Position numbers and translations under genes: made by a program
The notes under the pieces: model-generated
Database searches by the model: none
The model's input: only the letters and a program-made list of their open reading frames with translations
What the model was told of the DNA's origin: nothing
Part shown: piece by piece, positions 26,305-35,409 of the stretch
Numbering within the stretch: the stretch's first letter is position 1
How the letters are laid out: each line of letters starts with the position of its first letter
Origin: Nitrospira sp.
Lineage (GTDB): Bacteria > Nitrospirota > Nitrospiria > Nitrospirales > Nitrospiraceae
NCBI GenBank assembly: GCA_037045225.1
Contig: JBAOHZ010000009.1
Coordinates: 620,001-684,000, forward strand
Direction: 5' to 3'
Length of the DNA: 64,000 nt

Positions 26305-26565
26305 ATGAGAAAATCGATCGGCGTGCTGCTGATCTTTATCCTGATCGGCGGAATGCTGGGCGGGATTTTCGGGGAAATTCTTCGCGTGATGGCCCCGAAT
26401 GGCGCAATTCAGAACATCTTTGCCAGCAATTTTTCCCCCGGCATCAGCCCTCCACTCACCATCGACCTGGTCCTCCTCAAACTGACGTTCGGCTTCAGCA
26501 TCAAGGTGAACCTGCTTAGCGTGTTAGGGATGTTCCTCGGAGCCTATCTCTACAAACAGATGTAG
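26305..26565 (+). CDS. DUF4321 small membrane protein
   Basis: The 86-residue protein has two hydrophobic helices: IGVLLIFILIGGMLGGIFGEIL at the N-terminus and VNLLSVLGMFLGAYLY near the end. The central FGFSIKVNLLS is typical of the DUF4321 family, whose function is unknown. The ATG at 26305 has GAGGAGAG 8 bases upstream; longer frames have no such signal. It converges with uvrB across 39 bases. Confidence 0.8.
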   Translation: MRKSIGVLLIFILIGGMLGGIFGEILRVMAPNGAIQNIFASNFSPGISPPLTIDLVLLKLTFGFSIKVNLLSVLGMFLGAYLYKQM

Positions 26566-26604
26566 GAGAAATCCGAGCGCGTTGCGCCCCCCAGTTGACT
26601 GCAG

Positions 26605-28602
26605 CTATTCCGCCAACTCCAACTCCTTCAATTTCAAGGCTCTGATCCGATTCCGTAATTCGGCCGCCCGCTCGAACTCCAATTTCTTGGCGGCCGCCTT
26701 CATCTCAACCTCAAGCCGGCAAATCACCTGCTCCATGTTGCCTGTCGTGGCATACTCGCTCACCGACTCTGCCGCCAGTTCGAGCTGCCCCTCATTCCCG
26801 CTATTGGTTGGATAGTCCAGCACGGGAATCTGCTTCTTGATACTCTCGGGCGTAATGCCATGGGCCGCATTATAGGCTTCCTGGATATGACGTCGACGCG
26901 CCGTCTCGTCCATGGCGCGCCGCATGGAATCCGTAACCGTGTCCCCGTAAAAAATCACGCGCCCGTCCAGATTTCGCGCGGCGCGGCCCGCCGTTTGAAT
27001 CAGCGACCGATGGGAGCGGAGATACCCTTCCTTATCTGCGTCCAGAATCGCCACCAAACTCACCTCCGGGAGATCGAGCCCTTCTCGCAGCAAATTGATC
27101 CCGACCAGCACATCGAATACGCCACGTCGGAGGTCGCGGATGATTTCCGCCCGCTCCAGCGTCTTGATGTCCGAGTGCAGATACCGCACCTTCACGCCCA
27201 GGTCGTGATAATACTCGGTGAGGTCTTCGGCCATTCGCTTGGTCAAGGTGGTCACCAACACACGATTTCCCTTCGCCGCCTCCGTCCGCACCTCGGCCAG
27301 CAGATTGTCGACCTGCCCCTTCGCCGACCGCACATCAATCAGGGGATCCATCAGCCCGGTCGGGCGGATGATCTGCTCGACGACTTCGCCTTTGGCGTGC
27401 TCGAGCTCATAGGGACCGGGTGTCGCCGACACGTAGATCACCTGCTTCAGCATCCGCTCGAATTCAGCAAACTTCAGCGGGCGATTATCGAACGCGGACG
27501 GCAGGCGGAACCCGTAATTCACCAGCGTCCGTTTGCGCGAAAAGTCGCCTTCGTACATGCCGCCGACCTGCGGCACCGTCGCGTGCGACTCGTCAATGAT
27601 CAGCAGAAAATCTTTCGGAAAATAATCCAGCAAGGTCGGGGGTGCTTCGCCCGGCGCACGCCCGCTCAAATGCCGCGAATAGTTCTCGATCCCGTGGCAA
27701 TAGCCCATCGCGCGAATCATTTCGAGATCGAACTTGGTGCGTTGCTCGATCCGTTGCGCTTCCAGCAACTGACCGTTCTTCTTAAATGCCGCGACTTGGA
27801 GATCCAACTCTTCCTCAATTCCCGTAATCGCTCGTTCGTATCGATCCGGTGCAATGAGATAGTGTGTATTCGGATAGATGGTGATCTTCGACAACTTGCC
27901 CAACGACTTCCCGGTCAATGGGTCGATCTCGAGGATGGCGTCCACCACATCGCCGAACAATTCAATCCGCACCGAGCTCGCTTCCGACGAGGCTGGAAAA
28001 ATTTCGATGACATCGCCACGCGCGCGAAACGTGCCGCGGTGGAAATCCACATCATTCCGCGCATACTGAATCTCCACCAGCTTCGCGAGTATCTTTTCAC
28101 GCCGCGTCTCCATCCCCACTTCCAGATACACCAACATGTCGCCGTACACCTTCGGCGATCCAAGGCCGTAGATGCAGGACACCGACGACACGATCAGCAC
28201 GTCACTGCGTTGCAACAACGACGCCGTCGCTGCGTGACGCATCTGGTCGATCGCATCGTTAATGGAGGCATCCTTCGCAATGTAGGTATCACTCTGCGGG
28301 ATATAGGCTTCCGGCTGGTAATAGTCGTAATAGCTGATGAAATACCCGACGACATTCTGCGGGAAGAACTGCTTAAACTCCTGATAGAGCTGGCCGGCCA
28401 GGGTCTTATTGTGCACGAGCACGAGCGTCGGCTTCTGCACCTGCTCGACGACATTCGCCATGGTGAACGTCTTGCCGGAACCGGTGACGCCGAGCAATGC
28501 CTGATGTTGCTTCCCGGCCAGGATTCCGGACGTCAGCTTTTCAATGGCTTGCCCCTGGTCTCCACAGGGCTTAAATGGCGCTTCGAGTTTAAACGGAGGC
28601 AT
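26605..28602 (-). CDS. uvrB: Excinuclease ABC subunit B
   Basis: The 665-residue nucleotide-excision-repair helicase shows Walker A GVTGSGKTFTMANV, the DNA-clamping hairpin YYDYYQPEAYIP, DESHATVPQ, motif VI region QTAGRAARN and a C-terminal UVR motif for UvrC binding. ATG 28602 (MPPFKLEAPFKPCGDQ) lines up with the family N-terminus; a GTG at 28617 adds five residues and has no better signal. It is a lone gene here. Confidence 0.96.
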   Translation of the reverse strand: MPPFKLEAPFKPCGDQGQAIEKLTSGILAGKQHQALLGVTGSGKTFTMANVVEQVQKPTLVLVHNKTLAGQLYQEFKQFFPQNVVGYFISYYDYYQPEAYIPQSDTYIAKDASINDAIDQMRHAATASLLQRSDVLIVSSVSCIYGLGSPKVYGDMLVYLEVGMETRREKILAKLVEIQYARNDVDFHRGTFRARGDVIEIFPASSEASSVRIELFGDVVDAILEIDPLTGKSLGKLSKITIYPNTHYLIAPDRYERAITGIEEELDLQVAAFKKNGQLLEAQRIEQRTKFDLEMIRAMGYCHGIENYSRHLSGRAPGEAPPTLLDYFPKDFLLIIDESHATVPQVGGMYEGDFSRKRTLVNYGFRLPSAFDNRPLKFAEFERMLKQVIYVSATPGPYELEHAKGEVVEQIIRPTGLMDPLIDVRSAKGQVDNLLAEVRTEAAKGNRVLVTTLTKRMAEDLTEYYHDLGVKVRYLHSDIKTLERAEIIRDLRRGVFDVLVGINLLREGLDLPEVSLVAILDADKEGYLRSHRSLIQTAGRAARNLDGRVIFYGDTVTDSMRRAMDETARRRHIQEAYNAAHGITPESIKKQIPVLDYPTNSGNEGQLELAAESVSEYATTGNMEQVICRLEVEMKAAAKKLEFERAAELRNRIRALKLKELELAE

Positions 28603-29036
28603 ATCGAATGGATCCACTTGCTAGATGGTTCATGCCTCACCAAGATAACACCCGGACAGGCCTGATGATAGGGCTCGCCAGCGGCAAGGATTCTTCTCTG
28701 CTGCACACATACCCACTCATCCCACAGATAGAGCACCGATGTCGCCACAGGAACTCGCGAGTGTCAAATAGGTAGAGGTTTGTCATATCCGCCACAGGAC
28801 CGCCACTCGTCCCAACAGCCACTCTCACCCTGTCGCCACGAATGGGATGCGGCCCGGCATCCGTAAGTATATGAAAATGTGCTGGAGATAGAGCAACCGC
28901 CTCCACCACTGACGACATTGAGCCAATTGTCTTCGTACATCAAATCAGGGAGTGTGATCTGGCACCAAGCTTGCTCTACTTCTCGCTAGCGGGCCTTGGA
29001 CGTCGATTTCATAGTCGATTCACACAGGAGGACCCC
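28603..29036. other. Non-coding or poorly supported region upstream of uvrB
   Basis: In 434 bases I see no tRNA, repeat or clear promoter. A minus-strand frame at 28637-28918 could encode 93 residues with a CSICGMSGYVC cysteine pair, but it has no ribosome-binding site and no recognised relative, so it is not annotated as a gene. Confidence 0.4.
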
Positions 29037-29288
29037 ATGACAGATCAGGCAGATCATTGTTCAGGCGAGAGCATTGCAGAATCGAACGAACGTAGTGCAC
29101 GCGCCCTCCGAGACCTCACGTACGATCAGAAAAAAGCCGCCGAAGCGGCGTTTCAAGGCGAGCCCTTTAATCCCGCTTGGTCGGCAGCCGCCGCCATCGT
29201 GTATGAAGGCATCGTGGCCGCCATGTGTCGCCTACAGGTCGCCTCACTGACCAAGACCGAAGTCACGGAGGAGTGCCTCACCCGGTAA
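29037..29288 (+). CDS. Small hypothetical protein, 83 residues
   Basis: No family is recognised. The ATG at 29037 follows a perfect AGGAGG with 5-base spacing. The protein has an acidic, Ser-rich N-terminus, then an amphipathic middle (ALRDLTYDQKKAAEAAFQGEPFNPAW) and an Ala-rich helix with YEGIVAAMCRLQ. It has no signal peptide and is probably cytoplasmic. It stands alone between non-coding stretches. Confidence 0.65.
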   Translation: MTDQADHCSGESIAESNERSARALRDLTYDQKKAAEAAFQGEPFNPAWSAAAAIVYEGIVAAMCRLQVASLTKTEVTEECLTR

Positions 29289-29721
29289 GAACTCACACCC
29301 CGCATTATGTGTGTGCGTGCACTCTCGGCCTGGAGATCGGATCGTGCGGCACGGATTGCCGAACCATGAGACAGGCACGCAGTCGGCAAGAATCAGCAGA
29401 CCGCGAGCCAAAGGTTCCTGCCGGCAGTCCCTGCTTGAAGCCGTGCCTCCAGGCCACCGTCACGCCCGTTGACACCCCCACCAAGACACTCGACCAAACC
29501 AGGCGCGTGAAGAGTCGCCACGTTTGGCTGAGGGATGAGGATACTCAGAATAACAGCTGCGTGAGAGAGTCGGTCGGTCTCACGTATCAAACACAGAGGG
29601 CAAGCATCCTGCGCGTTGCCTCAGCCATCGCCTCTACATCACCCTTCACAAGCAACGGTTCCGACGACACCATCCTAATGAGCCTCCCGAACGAGCCTCG
29701 AAACGTTTCAGGGCGCAGAAC
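29289..29721. other. Gap without recognisable feature
   Basis: The 433 bases between the 83-residue gene and thpR show only unsupported frames lacking start signals. No tRNA, promoter-like pair or strong hairpin was found. It may be a decayed gene. Confidence 0.4.
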
Positions 29722-30333
29722 TTACCTCTCCCCGATCCTCGCGCTCCACAGTTTCGTATAGACTGAGCCGGTCGGGCGCAGGTCGCTCCTCATGAGGACC
29801 ACCGCCTCAACAGGAAGCGCTCCTATCTCTAGAGGTCGCTCCATCACACCGCTCTGGGCCAACGCCCGCCCAACTTCTCGCGCCCCGTCTTTGATCCGCG
29901 CAAGAGTCAAATGTGGACTGAATGGCCGCTCCTCCGGCGCAAAGTTCGCTGCCCGGCAGCAGGCTTCCACTTCACGATGGAGCGCCGCGAGCCGCAGCGC
30001 CTCCCGGCCCTGCTCCCAACTCCCTGATGGTCCCACCCAAAGCACCCGTGGTGCCTGCGGGCCCGGGAACGTACCCAGTCGCTCAAGAGGAATAGGAATC
30101 GCCTGATGCGCTGACACGACCTGTTTGATGGCCACCCGAAGCGGTTCAATCGATTCGTCCGTTGCATCACCGAGAAATTTGAGTGTGAGGTGCATCGAGA
30201 CCGGCCGCACCCAACTGATCCTCGCCTGGCGATCGCACGTTCGTTCGAGTTGTCGTTTCAACGTCTGTTGAATAGTGGCGAGGGCCGTAGATATCTCCGG
30301 AGGCACCTCGATGGCGAGGAACGCCCTGATCAT
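29722..30333 (-). CDS. thpR: RNA 2',3'-cyclic phosphodiesterase ThpR (LigT)
   Basis: The 203-residue 2H phosphoesterase has both catalytic HxT motifs, His48 (MHLTLKFLG) and His141 (PHLTLARI). The family hydrolyses 2',3'-cyclic phosphate RNA ends and ligates in vitro. Its start overlaps the cinA stop by ATGA, so the two are translated together, as often seen for cinA-thpR. Confidence 0.93.
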   Translation of the reverse strand: MIRAFLAIEVPPEISTALATIQQTLKRQLERTCDRQARISWVRPVSMHLTLKFLGDATDESIEPLRVAIKQVVSAHQAIPIPLERLGTFPGPQAPRVLWVGPSGSWEQGREALRLAALHREVEACCRAANFAPEERPFSPHLTLARIKDGAREVGRALAQSGVMERPLEIGALPVEAVVLMRSDLRPTGSVYTKLWSARIGER

Positions 30334-31613
30334 CCCGGCCCCTTCTTGATCAGCCAGCGACGGAGCAGATCGAGTGCCGCCTGCGAGGACCGTTGCTTGA
30401 TCACCGTCCGGTCACCGCCATGAAAACGAAACTCTTGCGTCATCGCTTCGCCCGGGCCTCCGTCGAGCCCCACATAGACCAGGCCCACCGGCTTCCTCTC
30501 CGTCGCGCCACCGGGCCCGGCAATGCCCGTCACGCTCAAGCCGACGGAGGCGCTGCTCCGTTCACGAATACCCCGTGCCATCGCCGCGGCCACTTCCGCA
30601 CTGACTGCACCATGACGATCGAGCACAACGACCGGCACGCCCAACATCTCGATCTTGGCCCGATTGCTATAGGTGACAGCCACTCGATCGACGTATGTCG
30701 ATGAGCCTGGCACCTGCGTCAACCGATGGCCGATCAGTCCGCCGGTGCAGGATTCGGCGACGGCGAGAGTTAGCTTCTGCTCGTTGAGCAACCGGCCGAC
30801 CACCGACTCCATGGTTTCCTCTTCCTCTCCATAAACAATATCGCCGAGCCGCGCCTTGGCCTCACACAACATCTGCTCGATGGTGACCGCGCCTTCCGCT
30901 CCGGCTGGTCCCGTCAGCGACACCATGACTTCCATTGGAGACGCATAGATGCCGAGCTGAATCGTGCCCCCTGTGGGAACCAGCCCGGCCAGGGCCTGAT
31001 CCACGATTGATTCCGGCACCCCGGACGTGTGGAGCACTCGCCGAATCATGGGAGACGCGCTGAATCGTTTCTGGGTACGCATCCACGCTTGCAATTGCGG
31101 CAGCACGCCGTCACGCACCATCGGTTCCATCTCACGCGGCACCCCGGGCAAAGCGGCGAGATACACGCCCTTCCACACAAGCGAGAAGCCCGGCGCCGTT
31201 CCAATCGGATTGGCAAGAACATCGGCGCGGGCAGGAATCATGGCCTGCCGAAACTGCGACGTAGTCGGGGTTCTTCCCCATTCGGCCAACCGAGCGGTCA
31301 TGCCATCCAGCGCGGCCTTTCGCCGGCTCAATCGATGCCCCGTCGCTCGCGCCACGGCTTCACGTGTGACGTCGTCGATCGTCGGGCCCAACCCACCGGT
31401 GAGAATCACCACACGAGCACGCCGCAACGCCGTCTTCAACACAGACACCATGTCAGAGAGGTCATCACCAACCGTCGTCTTATACCGAAGCTCAACCCCG
31501 CAGGCGGCCAGCTGGTCGGCAATGAACAGCGAGTTCGTGTCGAGACGGCCGCCCAGCAACAGCTCGGATCCGATTGCGATGGTTTCAGCCGTCCAGGATT
31601 TCGTTTTGCTCAT
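30330..31613 (-). CDS. cinA: CinA family protein (ADP-ribose pyrophosphatase/nicotinamide-nucleotide amidase)
   Basis: The 427-residue protein has an N-terminal MoaB/MogA-like domain (AIGSELLLGGRLDTNS; TGGLGPTIDDVTREAVA) and a C-terminal amidase domain (VAESCTGGLIGHRLTQV; TYSNRAKIEMLGV; GIAGPGGATERKPVGLVY) for NMN deamidation in pyridine-nucleotide recycling. ATG 31613 is chosen by the family N-terminus and AGGGG upstream. It lies 46 bases after the exported hypothetical gene. Confidence 0.94.
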   Translation of the reverse strand: MSKTKSWTAETIAIGSELLLGGRLDTNSLFIADQLAACGVELRYKTTVGDDLSDMVSVLKTALRRARVVILTGGLGPTIDDVTREAVARATGHRLSRRKAALDGMTARLAEWGRTPTTSQFRQAMIPARADVLANPIGTAPGFSLVWKGVYLAALPGVPREMEPMVRDGVLPQLQAWMRTQKRFSASPMIRRVLHTSGVPESIVDQALAGLVPTGGTIQLGIYASPMEVMVSLTGPAGAEGAVTIEQMLCEAKARLGDIVYGEEEETMESVVGRLLNEQKLTLAVAESCTGGLIGHRLTQVPGSSTYVDRVAVTYSNRAKIEMLGVPVVVLDRHGAVSAEVAAAMARGIRERSSASVGLSVTGIAGPGGATERKPVGLVYVGLDGGPGEAMTQEFRFHGGDRTVIKQRSSQAALDLLRRWLIKKGPG

Positions 31614-31659
31614 GAGGAATACCCCTGTGCGATCGAAAGGAGACGAGAGGGGGCGGATG

Positions 31660-32274
31660 CTATTCGATCCGCGCAAAGTCCAGCTCGAAGCTGACCTGGC
31701 CTCCGCTGGAAGGAAAGACCGTGAGCGTAGTCTTCGCCCGTGGATCGAGCTCGGCGTAGGCGAACTGCGCAATGACCTTGGCGCGGTAGGCAGGCTGTTG
31801 CGGCCACACCGCCGTGCGGTCGCCTCTGGCATCAAATCGAACCGTCGCCGGCTTCACCGTCCGACCGGCTTGCTCCAGCACCACGTAACTATCGGCGGCA
31901 AAATTCACCCGATCGCCGTACAACTGAACGTTGACCAGCAGATTCTCGTTCGCCATGACCTGGGCGATATCCTGCTCGGTCGGCGACAAGGCTCGTAAGG
32001 AGAGGTGATTAGCCATCACCAGCACACTTCCCAGCTTGGTCATGATGAAGCCGCGCGGAGCAAGGTCCTCGCCGGCACCGAACCAGATATGGAGTTGGTC
32101 CGGGGAGAGACCTTGAGCGGCCGCCTGCTTCCCCCGTTCCACCGTCGCCTCAATCTGTTCAGCGGTCGGCTGCACTTCGATGGCGTACGATGAACCGGTG
32201 CCCCAGCACAGCACCAGAAAGAGGCTTCCCGCGAGCCAGAATCCGATCGGCAAGTTTGAAGCACGGCGCATCAT
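31660..32274 (-). CDS. Exported hypothetical protein, 204 residues
   Basis: A signal peptide (FWLAGSLFLVLCWGTGSSYA) precedes a mature region of about 170 residues rich in beta-type sequence (SVLVMANHLSL; NVQLYGDRVNF; TTLTVFPSSGGQVSFELDFA). No family is recognised; it is presumed periplasmic or outer-membrane associated. It uses tandem ATGs at 32274/32271 with no ribosome-binding site, and the promoter's -10 lies only 6 bases upstream, suggesting a leaderless mRNA. It lies upstream of cinA. Confidence 0.75.
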   Translation of the reverse strand: MMRRASNLPIGFWLAGSLFLVLCWGTGSSYAIEVQPTAEQIEATVERGKQAAAQGLSPDQLHIWFGAGEDLAPRGFIMTKLGSVLVMANHLSLRALSPTEQDIAQVMANENLLVNVQLYGDRVNFAADSYVVLEQAGRTVKPATVRFDARGDRTAVWPQQPAYRAKVIAQFAYAELDPRAKTTLTVFPSSGGQVSFELDFARIE

Positions 32275-32280
32275 GTGCAG

Positions 32281-32309
32281 GCAGTATCAGATCGATATAG
32301 GCCTGTCAA
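32281..32309 (-). promoter_or_regulatory. Promoter of the exported hypothetical gene, possibly leaderless
   Basis: Minus-strand TTGACA (32309-32304), 17-base spacer and a weak TACTGC (32286-32281). Six bases then separate it from the ATG. An alternative -10, GATACT, is shifted two bases upstream. Confidence 0.5.
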
Positions 32310-32336
32310 TTCGAGCCTCGCGTGCCCCGGACTCTG

Positions 32337-32366
32337 TTGACAGCTCCAGAGACGAAATGCTAAAGA
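32337..32366 (+). promoter_or_regulatory. Possible promoter of the HemQ/Cld-fold gene
   Basis: TTGACA (32337-32342) with an 18-base spacer and a weak TAAAGA (32361-32366), about 50 bases before the ATG at 32417. The -10 is poor, so the call is tentative. Confidence 0.35.
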
Positions 32367-32416
32367 GCTAACTCTTATTCTTATACATTATCAAGAAGTT
32401 GTCTGGAGGGTTCGTC

Positions 32417-33124
32417 ATGTCCAGCCCCGAACAAGCTCCCCGCCGTCAGTACGTCAATTTTACGTTCTATAAGATCGATCCCGCCTGGCGTCGGCTTCCT
32501 GAAGATGAACGCACACGCGGCAAGCAGGAGTTTCTCCGAGCCGTCGAAGAGTATCAAGGAAAAGTGCTCGTCATCGCCTACACGACCGTCGGTATTCGCG
32601 GAGATTGCGACCTGATGCTCTGGCGCATCAGTTATGAGCTCGAACTGTTCCAGGAAATGAGCACGAAGATCATGGCCTCCGGATTGGGCAAGTATCTCTA
32701 CAATCCCTATTCGTACCTCGCGATCACCAAACGCTCGATTTATGTCGACCACCATACTCATGAGAACCAGGAGAGCAAGCGGCTCACCGTGGTTCCCGGC
32801 AAAGCCAAGTACATCTTCGTCTATCCGTTCGTGAAAACTCGTGAGTGGTTCCTGCTCACCAAAGCCGCGCGGCAGGGCATGATGGACGAACACATTGAAG
32901 TCGGCCACCGCTTCCCCTCGGTCAAGCTCAACACCACCTATTCGTTCGGTCTCGATGACCAGGAATGGGTTGTGGCCTTCGAGAGCGACAAGCCGGAAGA
33001 CTTCCTCGACTTGGTCATGGCGCTCCGTGAGACCGAGGGCAGTCGGTACACCTTACGCGACACCCCGATTTTCACCTGCATCCGTAAAAGCCTGAAAGAA
33101 ACCTTGGATACCCTGGGCGGCTAA
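32417..33124 (+). CDS. Chlorite dismutase-fold heme protein, coproheme decarboxylase (ChdC/HemQ)-like
   Basis: The 235-residue protein belongs to the Cld/HemQ superfamily: YVNFTFYKIDPAWRRLP, YIFVYPFVKTREW, MMDEHIEVGH with the proximal heme His, SFGLDDQEWVVAFE and TPIFTCI. Compared from memory with Nitrospira chlorite dismutase, the distal Arg position seven residues before GLDD is Leu, so chlorite breakdown is unlikely. KYIFVYPFVKTREWF keeps the Tyr-bearing stretch of heme-forming relatives, hence heme synthesis or heme handling is favoured. The ATG has TGGAGGG 6 bases upstream. A strong terminator follows at 33149. Confidence 0.82.
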   Translation: MSSPEQAPRRQYVNFTFYKIDPAWRRLPEDERTRGKQEFLRAVEEYQGKVLVIAYTTVGIRGDCDLMLWRISYELELFQEMSTKIMASGLGKYLYNPYSYLAITKRSIYVDHHTHENQESKRLTVVPGKAKYIFVYPFVKTREWFLLTKAARQGMMDEHIEVGHRFPSVKLNTTYSFGLDDQEWVVAFESDKPEDFLDLVMALRETEGSRYTLRDTPIFTCIRKSLKETLDTLGG

Positions 33125-33148
33125 CCGCTAGTACGCAGCAGTTTGTGG

Positions 33149-33182
33149 ACACGGCCTTCGATCTCAAGATCGAAGGCCGTGT
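33149..33182 (+). terminator. Intrinsic terminator after the HemQ-like gene
   Basis: A perfect inverted repeat, ACACGGCCTTCGAT / ATCGAAGGCCGTGT, closes on a 6-base centre in which the outer C-G can also pair. It is followed by TGTTTCT. It begins 25 bases after the stop codon. Confidence 0.8.
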
Positions 33183-33227
33183 TGTTTCTATCCCGACACG
33201 TCGCCTGATCTCACGCGCTCGCGATCC

Positions 33228-33890
33228 ATGCCCACTGCACTCCCTCCCCCCGTCAAATCCGATCGCCCTGCGGCGATCTACTCCGCCTTCCTGCCAGGGC
33301 TGGGGCAACTCATTCGTGGACGATATAGAGCAGGACTTTCCTACGGGCTGGTCACCATTCTCCTGATCCTCCTGAGCCTGGCGCTCGGGCGGCTCTCCGG
33401 CCGCGCCGCCGAAGTCTTCCTCTTTATGTTGCTGGCCCTTCCCTGGTGGGCCCTGCAAAGCTACGATGCGGCTCTTGGACCGGCCGAGAACGATTCTGAC
33501 CTCGTCAGAACAACCCGCACCGCTTGGTCACAGGGACACGACATCCGGTTTCTCGGACTCCTCTTTCTCGTGAGTGCGGCAAACGATACCCTGCTCATCC
33601 TCAGCAATCCCGACTACCTGCTCCCCTTCTTTTGCACCAAATTGGATGGCGTCGCCGGCGTTATCACCAAGGGGCTGTCGCCGATTCTCCATACCCTGGT
33701 CGGGTATGGGTTTTTGCGGGTCAAGAAGTGGTCGTTGCTGATCTATCTGGTGTATGCCGCCTACGGCACCACCAACGCCCTCGTCAATTTGGCCTGTTTT
33801 GGCCCGGGACGGATTCGAAACACACTCCTCGTGGCACTCGTCCTTTTCACCGGCTATGTGATCGGGCGATGGCGAATTTTCAGGCCCTGA
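33228..33890 (+). CDS. Hypothetical polytopic membrane protein
   Basis: The 220-residue protein has about five hydrophobic segments (LVTILLILLSLALG; VFLFMLLALPWWAL; IRFLGLLFLVSAAND; LLIYLVYAAYG; LLVALVLFTGYVIG). The N-terminal AAIYSAFLPGLGQLIRGRYRAGL resembles the PGLGQ motif of TM2/DUF5683-type proteins, which suggests family kinship only. The function is unknown. The start at 33228 has no clear ribosome-binding site. It is flanked by the terminator upstream and small hypothetical genes downstream. Confidence 0.7.
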   Translation: MPTALPPPVKSDRPAAIYSAFLPGLGQLIRGRYRAGLSYGLVTILLILLSLALGRLSGRAAEVFLFMLLALPWWALQSYDAALGPAENDSDLVRTTRTAWSQGHDIRFLGLLFLVSAANDTLLILSNPDYLLPFFCTKLDGVAGVITKGLSPILHTLVGYGFLRVKKWSLLIYLVYAAYGTTNALVNLACFGPGRIRNTLLVALVLFTGYVIGRWRIFRP

Positions 33891-33992
33891 CCGCCCACCG
33901 TCAGTCCCATTTTCCGTATTTTGACACTCGGGTTGAGCCTGTGTTACCTCTAATAGTTATACCGGTCCACATCTTCAGACGGAGCAGCTTCC

Positions 33993-34205
33993 ATGGCTGA
34001 AAACAACGCGGTCTACGCCATTCGATTTCCCGACGGTTCGGTCACCTTGTATATCGACGAAGAATACGCCATTGACCGGGGCGTCGATCCTGCCAAGTTA
34101 GTGCGGGTCGAAATCCCCCGGGAACTGTTTGTCAGCGGCAGCATCCAGCAAATCCGTGAATACGTCGCGGTCTACCTTGAAACCAGCCACCAAGGCACGG
34201 CTTGA
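33993..34205 (+). CDS. Small hypothetical protein, 70 residues
   Basis: No family is recognised. The acidic protein has beta-like segments (VYAIRFPDGSVTLYIDEEYA; LVRVEIPRELFVSG) and no signal peptide. GGAG lies 8 bases before the ATG, and a TTGACA (33921) and TATACC (33958) upstream may form promoter elements. It ends 34 bases before the 389-residue gene, so the two are likely co-transcribed. Confidence 0.65.
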   Translation: MAENNAVYAIRFPDGSVTLYIDEEYAIDRGVDPAKLVRVEIPRELFVSGSIQQIREYVAVYLETSHQGTA

Positions 34206-34239
34206 GCGAACCTTTTTACGTCGCACGAAGGGCCACACC

Positions 34240-35409
34240 ATGACCGCTTTGTTCACCTCAGATCTCATTACTTCGACGATCGAACAGACTCCGATTCAAG
34301 GCCGGATCATGCTCAAGCTGCTGCTGTTGCAGCACTTTGATATCACGGAAGAAGAAATCACCCATATCGCGGCTGATCGGCCCGATCCGCGCTGTGTTGC
34401 CGGCTCGAAACCCCTCCACCAGGTTGTGAAACAAGATGCGTTGCGCGATGTGACCAGCCGCCGTGACGAGTATCGACGTCGGGTCCGATTGCGCCGAGAA
34501 CGCCTGTGGCTTCAGATGGAGAGCATGAAAGGGATGATCGCCCTCGCCGAGGGGTTGGTGCGTGCCGCCTCCGACATCCTGCTCACACAATATAAGTTAG
34601 ACGAAGCCGCGGTGACTGCGCTCAAGCAGGACGCTCGTGCAGCGGTTCCCAAACCGGCCATCCGGCTGTTGAATCGTCGGTGGGATGAAGACGACATTTC
34701 TGCCGAAGCCTATCAGGAAGCCCGGCTCGGCCTGGAACTTCAAGTGCAACTGCGCCTGCTGGACAAGTACCGAAAGCGGTATGAACTCTCAGCGCGGGAA
34801 TGGAAATCGGTTAATGCTGCGCCGTTACAGGATCACGAGATCGGGCATATCTGGGGTATTCCCGCCGGAAGTCTCGCAGCGCGGAAGGTCAAACATCTCC
34901 ACCAGTACCTGCAGGCCCTTCAAACCTCTCTCCAACGGTCGTCGCCGAAGGATCTTCCGGCAACCGCACCGCTCGACCTCTGGAAAGAGACCCTCGCGGT
35001 CTTGGGCGAACGACCGGTGGAGCGATCCATTGCACACTACGACGGGTTGGAGCGCACCGAAGACGCGCTCGTGGAAAAACTTCGGACCTTCGCCTGGGGC
35101 ACCGTGGGCGAAGACCTCGAAGGAAAGTTCTGGCTCTCTCTCGTCCATGGCGCCAGCTCCAACGCCGTCCACTCTGAAAACACCCGTTCGTTATTTGGCC
35201 TGCAACGCTTGATGGCTGTGCTGTCGGAAATCGATACCAGTCCCGATGCACTCGAGCAGGAGATGTTGACTCGTACGGCGCCGGTGACAAAGGAAGCCCT
35301 GGCGCTGGCGGATGCAGCGGCTCAATCGGCGGTGGAAGAAGTCGGGCAAATGAAGCAGCATGTCTTAACGAGTTTCATGGGCGAGTTACACGACGATCTG
35401 CGGCGATAG
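34240..35409 (+). CDS. Hypothetical cytoplasmic protein, 389 residues, helical
   Basis: No domain is recognised. The protein is soluble, highly charged and mostly helical, with likely coiled-coil stretches (SRRDEYRRRVRLRRERLWLQ; LQVQLRLLDKYRKRYEL) and a C-terminal Ala/Glu-rich helix. ATG 34240 has GAAGGG upstream; the frame extending to 34129 overlaps the preceding gene. Together with the 70-residue gene it forms an uncharacterised pair. Confidence 0.7.
   Translation: MTALFTSDLITSTIEQTPIQGRIMLKLLLLQHFDITEEEITHIAADRPDPRCVAGSKPLHQVVKQDALRDVTSRRDEYRRRVRLRRERLWLQMESMKGMIALAEGLVRAASDILLTQYKLDEAAVTALKQDARAAVPKPAIRLLNRRWDEDDISAEAYQEARLGLELQVQLRLLDKYRKRYELSAREWKSVNAAPLQDHEIGHIWGIPAGSLAARKVKHLHQYLQALQTSLQRSSPKDLPATAPLDLWKETLAVLGERPVERSIAHYDGLERTEDALVEKLRTFAWGTVGEDLEGKFWLSLVHGASSNAVHSENTRSLFGLQRLMAVLSEIDTSPDALEQEMLTRTAPVTKEALALADAAAQSAVEEVGQMKQHVLTSFMGELHDDLRR

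Noticed and set aside
26860..28665. Long open frame (601 codons) on the plus strand across uvrB
   Set aside because: It is antisense to a clear uvrB, is His/Arg-rich, and has no domain or ribosome-binding site.
28637..28918. Minus-strand 93-codon frame with two closely spaced Cys
   Set aside because: No ribosome-binding site, no family and uneven composition; mentioned under the gap entry only.
31614..31835. N-terminal extension of CinA to 31835
   Set aside because: The added 74 residues are low-complexity Arg/Ser and lie antisense-free over the 3' end of the neighbouring exported gene; MSKTKSW matches the family start.
32417..33124. Chlorite dismutase
   Set aside because: The distal Arg position is Leu when aligned on the GLDD landmark, and the rest resembles HemQ/ChdC proteins.
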